Origin: Clostridia bacterium
GTDB lineage: Bacteria; Bacillota_A; Clostridia; Oscillospirales; Acutalibacteraceae
Assembly (NCBI GenBank): GCA_017397065.1
Contig: JAFQKE010000028.1
Coordinates: forward strand, 69,062 to 133,061
Length of the DNA: 64,000 bases
Direction: 5' to 3'
Position 1 is the first letter of the stretch. Each line of letters begins with the position of its first letter. Of the stretch, positions 45,029 to 54,600 are shown one piece after another. A program made the position numbers and the translations under genes. Under the pieces are notes generated by a model. That model ran no database searches. It was not told where the DNA came from and saw only the letters and a program-made list of their open reading frames with translations.

Positions 45029-46091
45029 CGCAAAAGCCCTTTTAGATACTTTAGAAAAAACTCACTCCCTTACCTTAGAGCAATACGAGCAGCTGATACT
45101 CGGCTACTCAAAAGAGGTTGCCGCATACGCCGCCGAAAAGGCTGTTAAGGCAAGGCAGGAGGTTTACGGCAAGGATGTTTTTATTCGTGGTCTTATTGAA
45201 ATAAGTAATTTTTGCAAAAACGACTGTTACTACTGCGGCATTCGTAGGAGTAACAAAAAATGTGAGCGTTACCGCCTTACAAAGGAGGATATTTTATCCT
45301 GTGCCGAGCAGGGCTACGCTTTGGGCTTTCGCACCTTTGTAATGCAGGGCGGCGAGGACGCCCGATTTACAGACGATTTTTTGGTAGATGTTATTAAAGC
45401 CTTAAAATCCCTCTACCCCGACTGTGCAATAACGCTTTCTCTGGGTGAGCGTTCCTTTGAAAGCTACAAGGCATTACGACTGGCCGGTGCCGACCGATAT
45501 TTACTCCGTCACGAAACGGCCGACAAGGAGCATTATGAAAAGCTTCATCCAAATGATATGTCCTTTGAAAACCGAATGGAATGTTTAAAAAATCTAAAAA
45601 GTCTCGGTTTTCAGGTTGGTGTTGGTTTTATGGTGGGCTCACCTTGGCAAACATCAAAAACCCTTGCAAAGGATTTAAAATTTATTGAAACCTTTGCTCC
45701 CGCTATGTGTGGTATCGGCCCATATCTCACCCACAAGGACACCCCCTTTAGTGATATGCCATCGGGCAGTATGGAGCTCACTTTATATCTGCTATCCATC
45801 ATTCGACTTATTGACCCCACCCTTTTACTGCCGGCAACCACCGCTCTCGGCACTATCAAAGAGGGCGGCAGAGAGCTTGGAATTTTAGCAGGCGCAAACG
45901 TTGTTATGCCAAATCTTTCCCCCCTTACGGTGCGTAAAAAATATGAGCTTTATGATAACAAAATCTGCACCGGCGATGAGGCGGCCGAAAGCAAGGCTAA
46001 CCTTGAAAAAAGTATGGCTGCCATTGGTTACAAAATCGTCACCGCCCGTGGCGACCACAGACTAAGTCCGATTATTCCGAATAAGATTTAA
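45009..46091 (+). CDS. hydE: [FeFe]-hydrogenase H-cluster radical SAM maturase HydE
   Basis: 360 residues. HydE acts on the iron-cysteine synthon made by HydG on the way to the azadithiolate-bridged diiron site. The radical SAM cluster motif CKNDCYYC (C-x3-C-x2-C) is near residues 68-75, with MQGGED and the later GPYLTHKDTPF block. Two ATGs are possible (45009 and 45021); neither has a clear ribosome site, and both overlap the regulator gene, so translation is likely coupled. A 359-bp repeat-bearing gap separates it from hydG. Confidence 0.95.
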   Translation: MLPAMNNAKALLDTLEKTHSLTLEQYEQLILGYSKEVAAYAAEKAVKARQEVYGKDVFIRGLIEISNFCKNDCYYCGIRRSNKKCERYRLTKEDILSCAEQGYALGFRTFVMQGGEDARFTDDFLVDVIKALKSLYPDCAITLSLGERSFESYKALRLAGADRYLLRHETADKEHYEKLHPNDMSFENRMECLKNLKSLGFQVGVGFMVGSPWQTSKTLAKDLKFIETFAPAMCGIGPYLTHKDTPFSDMPSGSMELTLYLLSIIRLIDPTLLLPATTALGTIKEGGRELGILAGANVVMPNLSPLTVRKKYELYDNKICTGDEAAESKANLEKSMAAIGYKIVTARGDHRLSPIIPNKI

Positions 46092-46450
46092 TCAAGGTCT
46101 ATAACCTCGTTCCGCAGCCGCGGACTAAGTCCGTTTATTCCGAACAGGTTTTATGCATTTAGCTAAGTCTCGTTCCGCAGCCGGAAAGCAGGCAGATAAA
46201 TTGTAGTTAATGTACGGAATGAGGGTTGAATTGTAGGGAATGACCAATGTGTCATTCCGCAAAAAAATACGGTAATTTGATTGTTTTGTTACGGAACAAC
46301 ACGCCGGTTGTTCCCTACAAAGGTTCCCCATATTTTGCAGGTCAATTTATGATTTGTCCATCCCTTTATAAAACGTGACAAAGTCACCGATAGTGTGACG
46401 AAATCACTGATAGTTATAAACTATAAACTTAATCCAAAGGAGTGCTTGTT
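46092..46450. repeat. Repeat island between hydE and hydG
   Basis: 46106-46183 holds two TCGTTCCGCAGCCG segments, the second in TTTTATGCATTTAGCTAAG context like the inverted end of the 27.8-kb island. GTAGGG-capped hairpins are at 46233-46260 and 46291-46318; this ~170-bp stretch closely copies 27800-27960. Just before hydG lies a separate 20-bp tandem (46375-46414). No gene is seen. Confidence 0.7.
46375..46414 (+). repeat. Tandem 20-bp palindromic repeat upstream of hydG
   Basis: Two adjacent units, GTGACAAAGTCACCGATAGT and GTGACGAAATCACTGATAGT. Each starts with a short palindrome (GTGAC-n3-GTCAC, with one change in the second). They end 36 bp before the hydG ATG, a good place for a regulator-binding site. 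Confidence 0.7.
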
Positions 46451-47899
46451 ATGGCAATATACAATCCCAAATCTTTAAAAGCAGAAGAATTTATTAACGA
46501 CGGCGAAATTTTAGAAACCATACGCTACGCCGAGGAAAACAAAAACAACATTGAGCTTATCGACTCCCTTTTAGAAAAGGCTCGTCCTAAAAAAACCGAG
46601 CTCGGTGTTACCTGTGCAGGTCTTACCCATCGTGAGGCATCTGTGCTTTTAGCCTGCGAAATTCCCGAAAAAATCGAGGCTATGTATGCTCTTGCCGAGG
46701 AGATAAAGCAGGCGTTTTACGGCAACCGTATTGTAATGTTTGCCCCGCTTTACCTCTCCAACTACTGTGTAAACGGCTGCACCTACTGCCCCTATCATCA
46801 TCAAAACAAAACCATCTGCCGCAAAAAGCTCACACAGGAGGAGGTTAAGGCAGAGGTTATTGCCCTGCAGGATATGGGACACAAGCGTCTTGCCATTGAG
46901 TCGGGTGAGGACCCCGTAAACAACCCCATTGAGTATATTTTAGAGTGCATTAAAACCATTTACAGCATTCATCACAAAAACGGTGACATTCGCCGTGTTA
47001 ATGTGAACATTGCCGCAACAACGGTGGAAAATTACCGCAAGCTTAAAGAGGCCGGCATTGGTACATACATTCTCTTCCAAGAGACCTATCACAAGGAAAG
47101 CTATGAGCAGCTTCACCCAACGGGCCCCAAGCACAACTACGCCTACCACACCGAGGCAATGGACAGAGCAATGGAGGGCGGCATTGATGATGTAGGACTC
47201 GGCGTTTTGTTTGGTTTAGAGCTCTACAAGTATGAATTTGCAGGACTATTGATGCACGCCGAGCATTTAGAGGCGGTTCACGGTGTTGGCCCTCACACCA
47301 TCAGCGTTCCCCGTCTTAAAAAAGCCGACGACATTGACCCCGACCAATTTGACAACGGCATTTCCGACGATATTTTTGAAAAAATCATTGCCTGCATTCG
47401 CATTGCTGTGCCCTACACAGGTATGATAATCTCTACAAGAGAAAGCGAAGCGGTGCGTGGCAGAGCCTTAAGGCTTGGCATCTCGCAGATAAGCGGTGCC
47501 TCCAGAACATCGGTTGGCGGCTACACCGAGGAGGAACGCCCCCACGATTCTGAGCAGTTTGACGTTTCTGACCAACGCACCTTAGACGAGGTTGTTCGCT
47601 GGCTTATGGAGCTTGACCACATTCCATCTTTCTGCACCGCCTGCTATCGAGAGGGCAGAACGGGCGACCGCTTTATGCAGCTTTGCAAAACAGGTCAGAT
47701 TCTTAACTGCTGCCATCCCAACGCTCTTATGACCCTGACCGAATACCTTATTGACTACGCAACCCCCGAAACAAGAAAGGTTGGTTTTGAGCTGATTGAA
47801 CGTGAACTGAATAAAATTCCAAAAGAAAAGGTTCGCCAGATTGCCAAGGATAATATCGAACAGATAAAGGCCTCCAACAGAAGAGATTTCAGGTTCTAA
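46451..47899 (+). CDS. hydG: [FeFe]-hydrogenase H-cluster radical SAM maturase HydG
   Basis: 482 residues from the ATG at 46451, eight bases after GGAG; a GTG three codons earlier overlaps that site. HydG splits tyrosine to give CO and CN- for the diiron site. The radical SAM motif CVNGCTYC is near residue 113. The C-terminal cluster motif is C-x2-C-x22-C: CTAC in FCTACYREG and the last Cys of ILNCCHP. All needed cysteines are present. Plus strand with hydE and hydF, but a repeat island and a minus-strand gene separate it from hydF. Confidence 0.97.
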   Translation: MAIYNPKSLKAEEFINDGEILETIRYAEENKNNIELIDSLLEKARPKKTELGVTCAGLTHREASVLLACEIPEKIEAMYALAEEIKQAFYGNRIVMFAPLYLSNYCVNGCTYCPYHHQNKTICRKKLTQEEVKAEVIALQDMGHKRLAIESGEDPVNNPIEYILECIKTIYSIHHKNGDIRRVNVNIAATTVENYRKLKEAGIGTYILFQETYHKESYEQLHPTGPKHNYAYHTEAMDRAMEGGIDDVGLGVLFGLELYKYEFAGLLMHAEHLEAVHGVGPHTISVPRLKKADDIDPDQFDNGISDDIFEKIIACIRIAVPYTGMIISTRESEAVRGRALRLGISQISGASRTSVGGYTEEERPHDSEQFDVSDQRTLDEVVRWLMELDHIPSFCTACYREGRTGDRFMQLCKTGQILNCCHPNALMTLTEYLIDYATPETRKVGFELIERELNKIPKEKVRQIAKDNIEQIKASNRRDFRF

Positions 47900-48195
47900 A
47901 CACAAGGTGTTTTATTCCGAACACATTTTGTGCACCGGATGACACTCCGCTGCGTTAAACAAGCAGATAAATTGTTATTTATATGCCTTCCCCTTGATGG
48001 GGAAGGGGGACCAACGCACGTTGGTGGATGAGGTGAAAAAACCGCTAAATTATGCGATTTTTTGCGGACAGTCCGGGAGGCCTGTCCCTACAGATGTTTA
48101 ATATAATCACATCTTCAAATTACAATTTACCGGTTATATAATTTTGCACTCTGCATTCTGCATTCTGCATTTTATAACGTCACACGTTTCAGATT
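47900..48195. repeat. Repeat island between hydG and the DnaD-like gene
   Basis: 296 bp without a gene: a CCTTCCCCTTGATGGGGAAGG hairpin region near 47990-48008, ACCAACGCACGTTGGT (48012-48027), a GTAGGG-capped GGACAG hairpin (48064-48091), and the TTTACCGGTTATATAAT...CATTCTGCATTTTATAA element (48118-48177), whose CATTCTG heptamer is repeated three times. The last element ends near the stop of the minus-strand gene. Confidence 0.7.
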
Positions 48196-48690
48196 CTAAT
48201 TTATAATCAAATCCATCTGCGACCAATCAATGGAACCGTTTTTATAATCATATTTTTTCTCTCGCGCACGTGCGCCTTTATTCTTTACATTATTTTCTTT
48301 CTTTTCTTTATTATATTGTGGCGATTTGTTGGTGGCTTGTTGGTGGTTTGTTGGTGGTTTGTTGGTAAAAAAATAATCGCTACCTTGCGTTTTTCCCCAA
48401 TCTAAAAGGGTTATAATAGAATATTTGTTGGTGGGTTTTATAGAAATCTCACCTGTTCTTTCAAGATTTGCAAGTGCAGCTCTAACCTTATTTTCACTTA
48501 AATCAAGTTCTTCAGCCAACTTTTTTCTCCCCGTTATAAGCTGACCTTTTTTAAGTGTTAATTGTTTCCACTTTGTTTCTTTAAATGCCGCTTTGGTTAG
48601 CAAATAAATATAAACCTTTAAAACATTTGCATCAGTAAACCATCGCCAGTTCGTAATATCTCTTGGTAGCTTTACAAATCCGTCATTCAT
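48196..48690 (-). CDS. DnaD-like / phage replisome-organizer N-terminal-type protein
   Basis: 164 residues from the ATG at 48690, which has AGGAGAG eight bases upstream; an earlier in-frame start at 48753 is unlikely. The N-terminal ~100 residues have the pattern of phage and plasmid replication proteins with a winged helix (FVKLPRDITNWRWFTDANVL, LITGRKKLAEELDLSENKVRAALANLE, ISIKPTNKYSIITLLDW). The rest is low-complexity, with NKPPTNHQQATNKSP encoded by 12-bp near-repeats, then Lys-rich sequence. No other phage gene is near. It is probably a stray phage-derived gene or fragment that landed between hydG and hydF. Confidence 0.7.
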   Translation of the reverse strand: MNDGFVKLPRDITNWRWFTDANVLKVYIYLLTKAAFKETKWKQLTLKKGQLITGRKKLAEELDLSENKVRAALANLERTGEISIKPTNKYSIITLLDWGKTQGSDYFFTNKPPTNHQQATNKSPQYNKEKKENNVKNKGARAREKKYDYKNGSIDWSQMDLIIN

Positions 48691-48882
48691 ATTTTCTCTC
48701 CTTTGTTTTTTAAAAGAGAATACCATAAATTTAAAAATATTTCCCCCCACCAAAGAATAACTATGAACTTATAACTATTGGAGACTGCCGCCTCACTTAA
48801 AGTTTTTGCAGTGCAGGTCGATGGTTTTCGCTGTCAAGCGAAAGGATAGCTATAAACTATAAGTTTAAAAAGGAGCATTTTA

Positions 48883-50076
48883 ATGAGTTTAAATAATGTT
48901 GTTTCGGCCGAAAGGGTGCATATTGGCTTTTTTGGGCTGAGAAACGCCGGAAAATCCAGTCTGGTGAACGCCGTAACGGGGCAGAACCTAGCTCTGGTAT
49001 CGGACGTTAAGGGCACCACCACCGACCCCGTTTCAAAGGCAATGGAGCTTCTACCCTTAGGCCCCGTTGTTATAACCGACACCCCCGGCATTGATGATGA
49101 GGGCGACCTCGGACTTAGGCGTGTGGAGCGTGCAAAGCAGGTGCTCTCAAAAATCCATATAGCGGTGCTTGTGACCGATGCAAATTGTGAGCTTTCCCCT
49201 TTGGAAAAGGAGCTTATAAAGGCAATTGAGGATAAAAAGCTCCCTCTTATAATCGCTAAAAACAAGTCCGATTTGCTAGACCTAGTTCCCGAAAAATCTC
49301 AAAACACCATTTATGTCAGCGCTCTTAAGGGCATCAACATAAATGAGCTAAAGGATATGCTTGCAACCCTTTTAAAGGACGCAAAAAATGATAAAAAAAT
49401 CCTCGCCGACATAGTAAACTACGGCGACAAGGTTATTTTGGTTGTACCTATTGACGAATCGGCACCCAAAGGCAGACTTATTTTGCCACAGCAACAAACC
49501 ATAAGAGAGCTGCTTGAAATTGGGGCAACCACGATTATTGTAAAGCCGGAGGAGCTTGCCGACGCCCTCGATTCAATGAAGAATCCGCCAAGGCTTGTTA
49601 TTACCGATTCGCAGAGCTTTGGTGCTGTTTCAAAAATAGTGCCCGATGATATTCCTCTTACCTCTTTTTCTATACTTTTTGCCCGATATAAGGGTGATTT
49701 AGAAAAGGTTGTTGGCGGTGCTTTTGCTCTTGATAATCTTAAAGATGGCGACACCCTGCTTATCTCAGAGGGCTGCACCCACCATCGCCAATGCAAGGAT
49801 ATTGGCAGCGTTAAAATTCCCGGTTGGGTAAAAAAGCACTCGGGCAAGGAGCTTAATTTTGAGTTTACATCGGGCGGAGAATTTCCCGAAGACCTTTCAA
49901 AATATGCCGCTATAATCCATTGCGGCGGCTGTATGCTTAATGAAAAAGAGATGAAAAGTCGTCTGGAGAGAGCCGGTGCAAAAGCCGTTCCCATTACCAA
50001 TTACGGAATTGCCATTGCCCATATGCACGGAATTTTGAAGCGTTCTATAAAGGTGTTTAATTTAAACGGGTTATAA
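48883..50076 (+). CDS. hydF: [FeFe]-hydrogenase H-cluster maturation GTPase HydF
   Basis: 397 residues. HydF is the scaffold/GTPase that delivers the diiron precursor to apo-hydrogenase. GTPase domain: GLRNAGKSSL (P-loop, residues ~18-27), DTPGIDD and NKSD. The Fe-S site C-x-H...H-C-x2-C is present: CTHH near residue 304 and HCGGCM near 347. GGAG precedes the ATG. With hydE and hydG the full maturation set is in the window, but no hydA structural gene. Confidence 0.96.
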   Translation: MSLNNVVSAERVHIGFFGLRNAGKSSLVNAVTGQNLALVSDVKGTTTDPVSKAMELLPLGPVVITDTPGIDDEGDLGLRRVERAKQVLSKIHIAVLVTDANCELSPLEKELIKAIEDKKLPLIIAKNKSDLLDLVPEKSQNTIYVSALKGININELKDMLATLLKDAKNDKKILADIVNYGDKVILVVPIDESAPKGRLILPQQQTIRELLEIGATTIIVKPEELADALDSMKNPPRLVITDSQSFGAVSKIVPDDIPLTSFSILFARYKGDLEKVVGGAFALDNLKDGDTLLISEGCTHHRQCKDIGSVKIPGWVKKHSGKELNFEFTSGGEFPEDLSKYAAIIHCGGCMLNEKEMKSRLERAGAKAVPITNYGIAIAHMHGILKRSIKVFNLNGL

Positions 50077-50080
50077 AAAT

Positions 50081-50127
50081 AAAATCTGCAATAAAAATGC
50101 TTTTTTGGCACAATTATTGCAGATTTT
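50081..50127. terminator. Bidirectional terminator between hydF and serS (AAATCTGCAA family, copy 3)
   Basis: Arms AAAATCTGCAATAA (50081-50094) and TTATTGCAGATTTT (50114-50127) are perfectly complementary over 14 bp, with T/A runs outside. Only the stem is shared with the copies at 1570 and 27183. Confidence 0.88.
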
Positions 50128-50132
50128 TTATA

Positions 50133-51428
50133 TTACTTCTGTTCAATAAGCTCTTTGCCGCCCATATAAGGACGAAGAGCCTCGGGGATTTTAACCGAAT
50201 ATTTCTCTCCATCAAAGCAGAGGTTATTTTCTAAAAATGCAATAAGCATACGGGGAGGAGCAACAACGGTGTTGTTAAGTGTGTGTGCAAGATACTTTTT
50301 GCCACCCTCGCCCTTAACACGTATGCCAAGTCTTCTTGCCTGCGCATCGCCGAGATTAGAGCAGGAGCAAACCTCAAAATACTTCTTCTGTTTGGGGCTC
50401 CAAGCCTCAACATCGTAGGATTTTACCTTTAAATCGGCCAAATCACCTGTGCAGCACTCGAGTGTACGAACGGGAATATCAAGACTTCTGAAAAGCTCTA
50501 CAGAATAGCTCCACATTTTGTTAAACCATTCCATACTCTCCTCAGGCTTACAAATAACAATCATTTCCTGCTTTTCAAACTGATGGATACGGTAAATACC
50601 ACGCTCCTCAATACCGTGAGCGCCCTTTTCCTTTCTAAAGCAGGGTGAATAGCTGGTAAGGGTTAGGGGCAGCTTCTCCTCGGGGGTGATGGTATCAATA
50701 AACTTACCTATCATAGAATGCTCCGATGTACCAATGAGGTATAAATCCTCACCCTCAATCTTGTACATCATAGCGTCCATTTCCTCAAAACTCATAACGC
50801 CGGTTACAACGTTACTGCGAATCATAAAGGGAGGAATACAGTAGGTAAAGCCCTTATCTATCATAAAATCTCTTGCATAGGCGGTAACGGCAGAATGAAG
50901 TCTTGCAATGTCACCCATAAGATAATAGAAGCCCTCGCCTGCAACTCGACCGGCAGATTCTTTATCAATACCGTCAAAAAGAGCCATAATATCGGTGTGG
51001 TAGGGAATCTCAAAGGTGGCCTCGGTCTGCTCGCCGTACTGCTTAACCTCTACGTTTTCGCTATCGTCCTTACCAACAGGAACGCTCTCGTCCACAATGT
51101 TGGGGATTTTCATTTGGAGCTCACGAACCTTTGCCTCAAGCTCGGATTCCTTTTCCTCTAAGGCTTTAAGCTCGGCGGCCTGCTCGTTTACAAGGCGTTT
51201 CATATCCTCGGCCTCGTCACGCTTGCCCTGACCCATTAAAATACCAATCTGTTTGGATACCTTATTACGGTTGGAACGAAGCTCGTTTGCTCTGGTGTTG
51301 GTGTTGCGTTTTTCGTTATAGAGCTCAATAACCTCGTCCACCAAAGGAATCTTTGAATCTTTAAACTTTTTCTTTATATTTTCTTTAACCAATTCAGGAT
51401 TTTCGGCAATAAATTTAATATCCAGCAT
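50133..51428 (-). CDS. serS: Seryl-tRNA synthetase
   Basis: 431 residues, class II synthetase. The N-terminal ~110 residues form the tRNA-binding coiled coil (RNTNTRANELRSNRNKVSKQ ... LKALEEKESELEAKVRELQ). Motif 2 is around CFRKEKGAHG and motif 3 near HTLNNTVVAPPRMLIAFLE. The segment TSEHSMIG differs slightly from the commoner TSE..L form but is within family range. Single gene on the minus strand with its own promoter. Confidence 0.97.
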   Translation of the reverse strand: MLDIKFIAENPELVKENIKKKFKDSKIPLVDEVIELYNEKRNTNTRANELRSNRNKVSKQIGILMGQGKRDEAEDMKRLVNEQAAELKALEEKESELEAKVRELQMKIPNIVDESVPVGKDDSENVEVKQYGEQTEATFEIPYHTDIMALFDGIDKESAGRVAGEGFYYLMGDIARLHSAVTAYARDFMIDKGFTYCIPPFMIRSNVVTGVMSFEEMDAMMYKIEGEDLYLIGTSEHSMIGKFIDTITPEEKLPLTLTSYSPCFRKEKGAHGIEERGIYRIHQFEKQEMIVICKPEESMEWFNKMWSYSVELFRSLDIPVRTLECCTGDLADLKVKSYDVEAWSPKQKKYFEVCSCSNLGDAQARRLGIRVKGEGGKKYLAHTLNNTVVAPPRMLIAFLENNLCFDGEKYSVKIPEALRPYMGGKELIEQK

Positions 51429-51468
51429 AATTAAACCTTCCCTTTTAAATAAAAAATATATTTATATT

Positions 51469-51497
51469 AGTATATCACTTATATTCTCTACTGTCAA
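51469..51497 (-). promoter_or_regulatory. Sigma-A promoter of serS
   Basis: TTGACA (51497-51492), 17-bp spacer, TATACT (51474-51469) on the minus strand. The start is near 51462, giving a leader too short for a T-box. Confidence 0.8.
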
Positions 51498-51555
51498 ACA
51501 AAAGATTTTTTACACCCTGTTATTGGTTAAATGTAACAATTTTTTAAATTTATTG

Positions 51556-51584
51556 TTGAAAAATACAGTTATTTATGCTATAAT
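51556..51584 (+). promoter_or_regulatory. Sigma-A promoter of the dockerin protein gene
   Basis: TTGAAA (51556-51561), 17-bp spacer, TATAAT (51579-51584). Start expected near 51591, inside the operator-like inverted repeat. Confidence 0.8.
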
Positions 51585-51589
51585 CGAAA

Positions 51590-51609
51590 TTAATGATAAT
51601 AATCATTAA
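51590..51609 (+). promoter_or_regulatory. Operator-like inverted repeat at the transcription start
   Basis: TTAATGAT and ATCATTAA are perfect inverted copies around AATA. The core TGATAATAATCATTA is close to the 7-1-7 Fur-box pattern (TGATAAT-n-ATTATCA), matching the left half fully and five of seven in the right. It lies 5 bp past the -10, where a repressor would block start. Identity of the regulator is inference. Confidence 0.6.
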
Positions 51610-51632
51610 ATTTTGTAAAGGAGATATGAAAG

Positions 51633-54600
51633 ATGACACGCAAATTATTATCACTAGTTTTATGCCTTGCGTTGCTTTTAACGGCCGTTCCTTTTGGTTC
51701 TGTTGCTACCGCTGAAGATGCTGCAGCCGCAACAGATAACCTTTTGACAAACGGCGATTTTGAAAGCCATGCTGACGGCGTACCCACCAATTGGGAAATC
51801 AGGACAACCGAAAATACTAGTTCTGAAATTGTTGAGGATGTAGAAATCGCAGAGGGTGTTACCAAAAATGCGGTAAAATTCACAACCACTGCAGATGCCC
51901 CTACCACTAGAAGCGAATTTTTCTACACAGGAAAAGTGGAAATTGAAAAGAATGCCAAGTACACCACCACCTACTGGGTAAAGGTTAAAAATGTAAAGGG
52001 CTTCCGTACATATATGTATGAGCCCGACTATGTTGCTCTTGATGGCACAAACAAGCATCAGGATACCGCAGCAGAAGGTCAGAATATCTACACCTTCTCC
52101 TACGATAACGGTTCTACCCGTGTTATCCGTACCGATATTAAGCACAACTTTACAATAGCTGAAACAGGTACCGCTATTGATGGCGGCGGACCTTCAATGT
52201 TCATCTCCCGTGCAAATGGCGTTGAACAGCCCCTCACCCCCGATTATCCTGCTACCGAGCGTCAAGATGAATGGTTCCAGATCATCCACACCTTTGAAAC
52301 AGGTAATGATGACGCTCACAAGGCTGATGTAAGATACCAGTTCTCCATTCCCGAGGCTGTTGACGGCGAGGTTTGGATTGCGGATATGCAAATGAGCGTT
52401 GAAAGAAATTACGTTCCTGCAGTTAATGACGATACCTTAGGTACAATTGCCGAGGGCACTAAGATTCCCGTTAACTTAGGCGAAGAGGTTACTATTACCG
52501 CCGAACCCTTTGCATTAAACAGCTTTTTGGGCTGGTATGAGGGCGACACCCTTGTTTCTGAGGAGGCTGAGCTTACCTTTGTTTACAACGGTAACGCAAC
52601 CCCCACCTATGAGGCACGCTTTGAAGCAAATGAGGATTCTGTAATTTACAACTTTGAAGAAGGCTATACTAACAATCAGACTTTAGCACAGGCAACTGCT
52701 TCAGTAGGTACCGAAGCATCTGGTCCATATTCTGCCTTTTTGGGTACCGAAACTAACGGTAGCGGATTTGTTGTTGACTCTAGCTATACCGGTACTTGGC
52801 GTAAAGCTACCATAACTACTAATAAGTATGCTCATTCAGGTACATACGCAGTTAATTTCTCCGGTCAGTACGGTAGCTTAGGTTATAAGTTTTCTGGTCT
52901 TGAGCAGAACAAGGACTACAATGTTTCTGTTTATGCTTATTTAACTCATACCGTTTCTGCCGATTGGGCAGGTGTAGGTAATATTATTATCACTCCTGCT
53001 ACTGCAAGTTATCTTGATACCACAGCAAGATTAGCAAATAAATCTGTAAGAGAAACAGACGTAACCGCAGGCTGGAAGAAGCTTGAAATTGATTTCAACT
53101 CCGGCGATAATACCGAGGTTATCTTCTGGGTTGATTCTAACGGAACTAACGCATATCTTTACCTTGATGATTTCGCAGTTACTCCTGCGGCTATCAACTA
53201 CACACCAAATGTAAACGATAAAGCTTTAGGATATACTAACACCGTTAAAACCAGAGTTGGTGCAAAAACAACCGTAGTAGCAACTCCCTTAGGCGAAGCC
53301 ACCTTTGATGGTTGGTACAACGGCGAAACACTCCTCTCTAAGGATGCAAAATATACCTTTGTTTACAGCGAAAATGCCGCAAATTATGAGGCACGCTTTA
53401 TTTCCAGCGGCTTTGGCGTTGACGGTAGCTATGAAACCGGCTACACAAACGGTCAAACGCTGGCTCAGTTACAGCACACCACAGGTACCGTTGGTGGTGC
53501 AACCTCCGATTGGACACCCGATTTATGGAAGCAAAGCTCGCTCGACGGCAATAATGAATACTTTATGGAATCCAACAACAGCGGTAACTACCGTAAGGCG
53601 ACTATTTCCAACGCATATGCTTATGCAGGTCAGTATTCACTTAAATTTGAAGGTCTGTTCGGCATGATGGGTCGTAAGTTCACAGGCCTTACCGCTAACA
53701 CCGATTACATTGTTTCTTTCTATGCATTAGTTAAAGATAATGCTGCTGCCCAAGTTGGTGGTTTCCGTGTTACCACTGCTGACACAGCACCCGTTCTTGC
53801 AGACGGTCACACAATTGCCCTTGAAAACTGCATTGCAGGTACATATGACTATTACGGTACTCTCGATGAATGGGAAAAGGTTACCTATAAATTCAACTCA
53901 GGCAATAATACAGAGGTTATCTTCTGGATGAACCACAACAATACAGGTTCAATTTACATTGATAACTTTGTAATCACCAGAACCGCAAACGTTACTACCC
54001 AAAAATCAGCCTATGGTACCGCTACTTCGGTTGGAACAGTTGCCTATAACGAAGCTGTTACCGTTACCGCTACCCCCTATGAGGGCAACACCTTTGAGGG
54101 ATGGTACATTGGCGAAGAGCTTGTAAGCGAGGATGCAACCTACACCTTTAATGCTGCAGGCGACGTTGTTCTTACTCCTGAGTTCAGCGGCACCACCTAT
54201 GAGCATTTTGCATTAAACGGTCAGGACGGTACATTTGAAAATGGTTCCATTGATGGAATCCGTTTCAGCGATCCTAACTATGGTTGCGAATGGTGTAATT
54301 ACAGTATAATAAACACTGATGCTTATGAGGGAAATAATGCACTAAAGGTCCACGCAAGACATAGAAACACCATTATTCCTTTAACAAATCTTGATGCAAA
54401 CACCAACTACACACTTTCTTTCTACTTCTATATTAATGAAATAGAGGCTCCCGCCGGTGACGGTAGTGGCACTATAAAGAGAGCTAAGCTTGATGGTGGC
54501 ATTACAGCCGCTGATGTAGAAGTGCTTAGTGGTGAAGTGGTTGCTAAGGCTGATACTATTCTCTCCACCGCATCCTGGCAGAAGTTTGAGCTTTCCTTCA

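Noticed and set aside
48196..48690. Prophage at the hydG-hydF gap
   Set aside because: Only one phage-type gene is present; no integrase, capsid, terminase or lysis gene lies near.
49419..50000. 193-residue minus-strand open frame inside hydF
   Set aside because: Antisense shadow of an intact HydF with all motifs; Ser/Pro-rich product without recognisable features.
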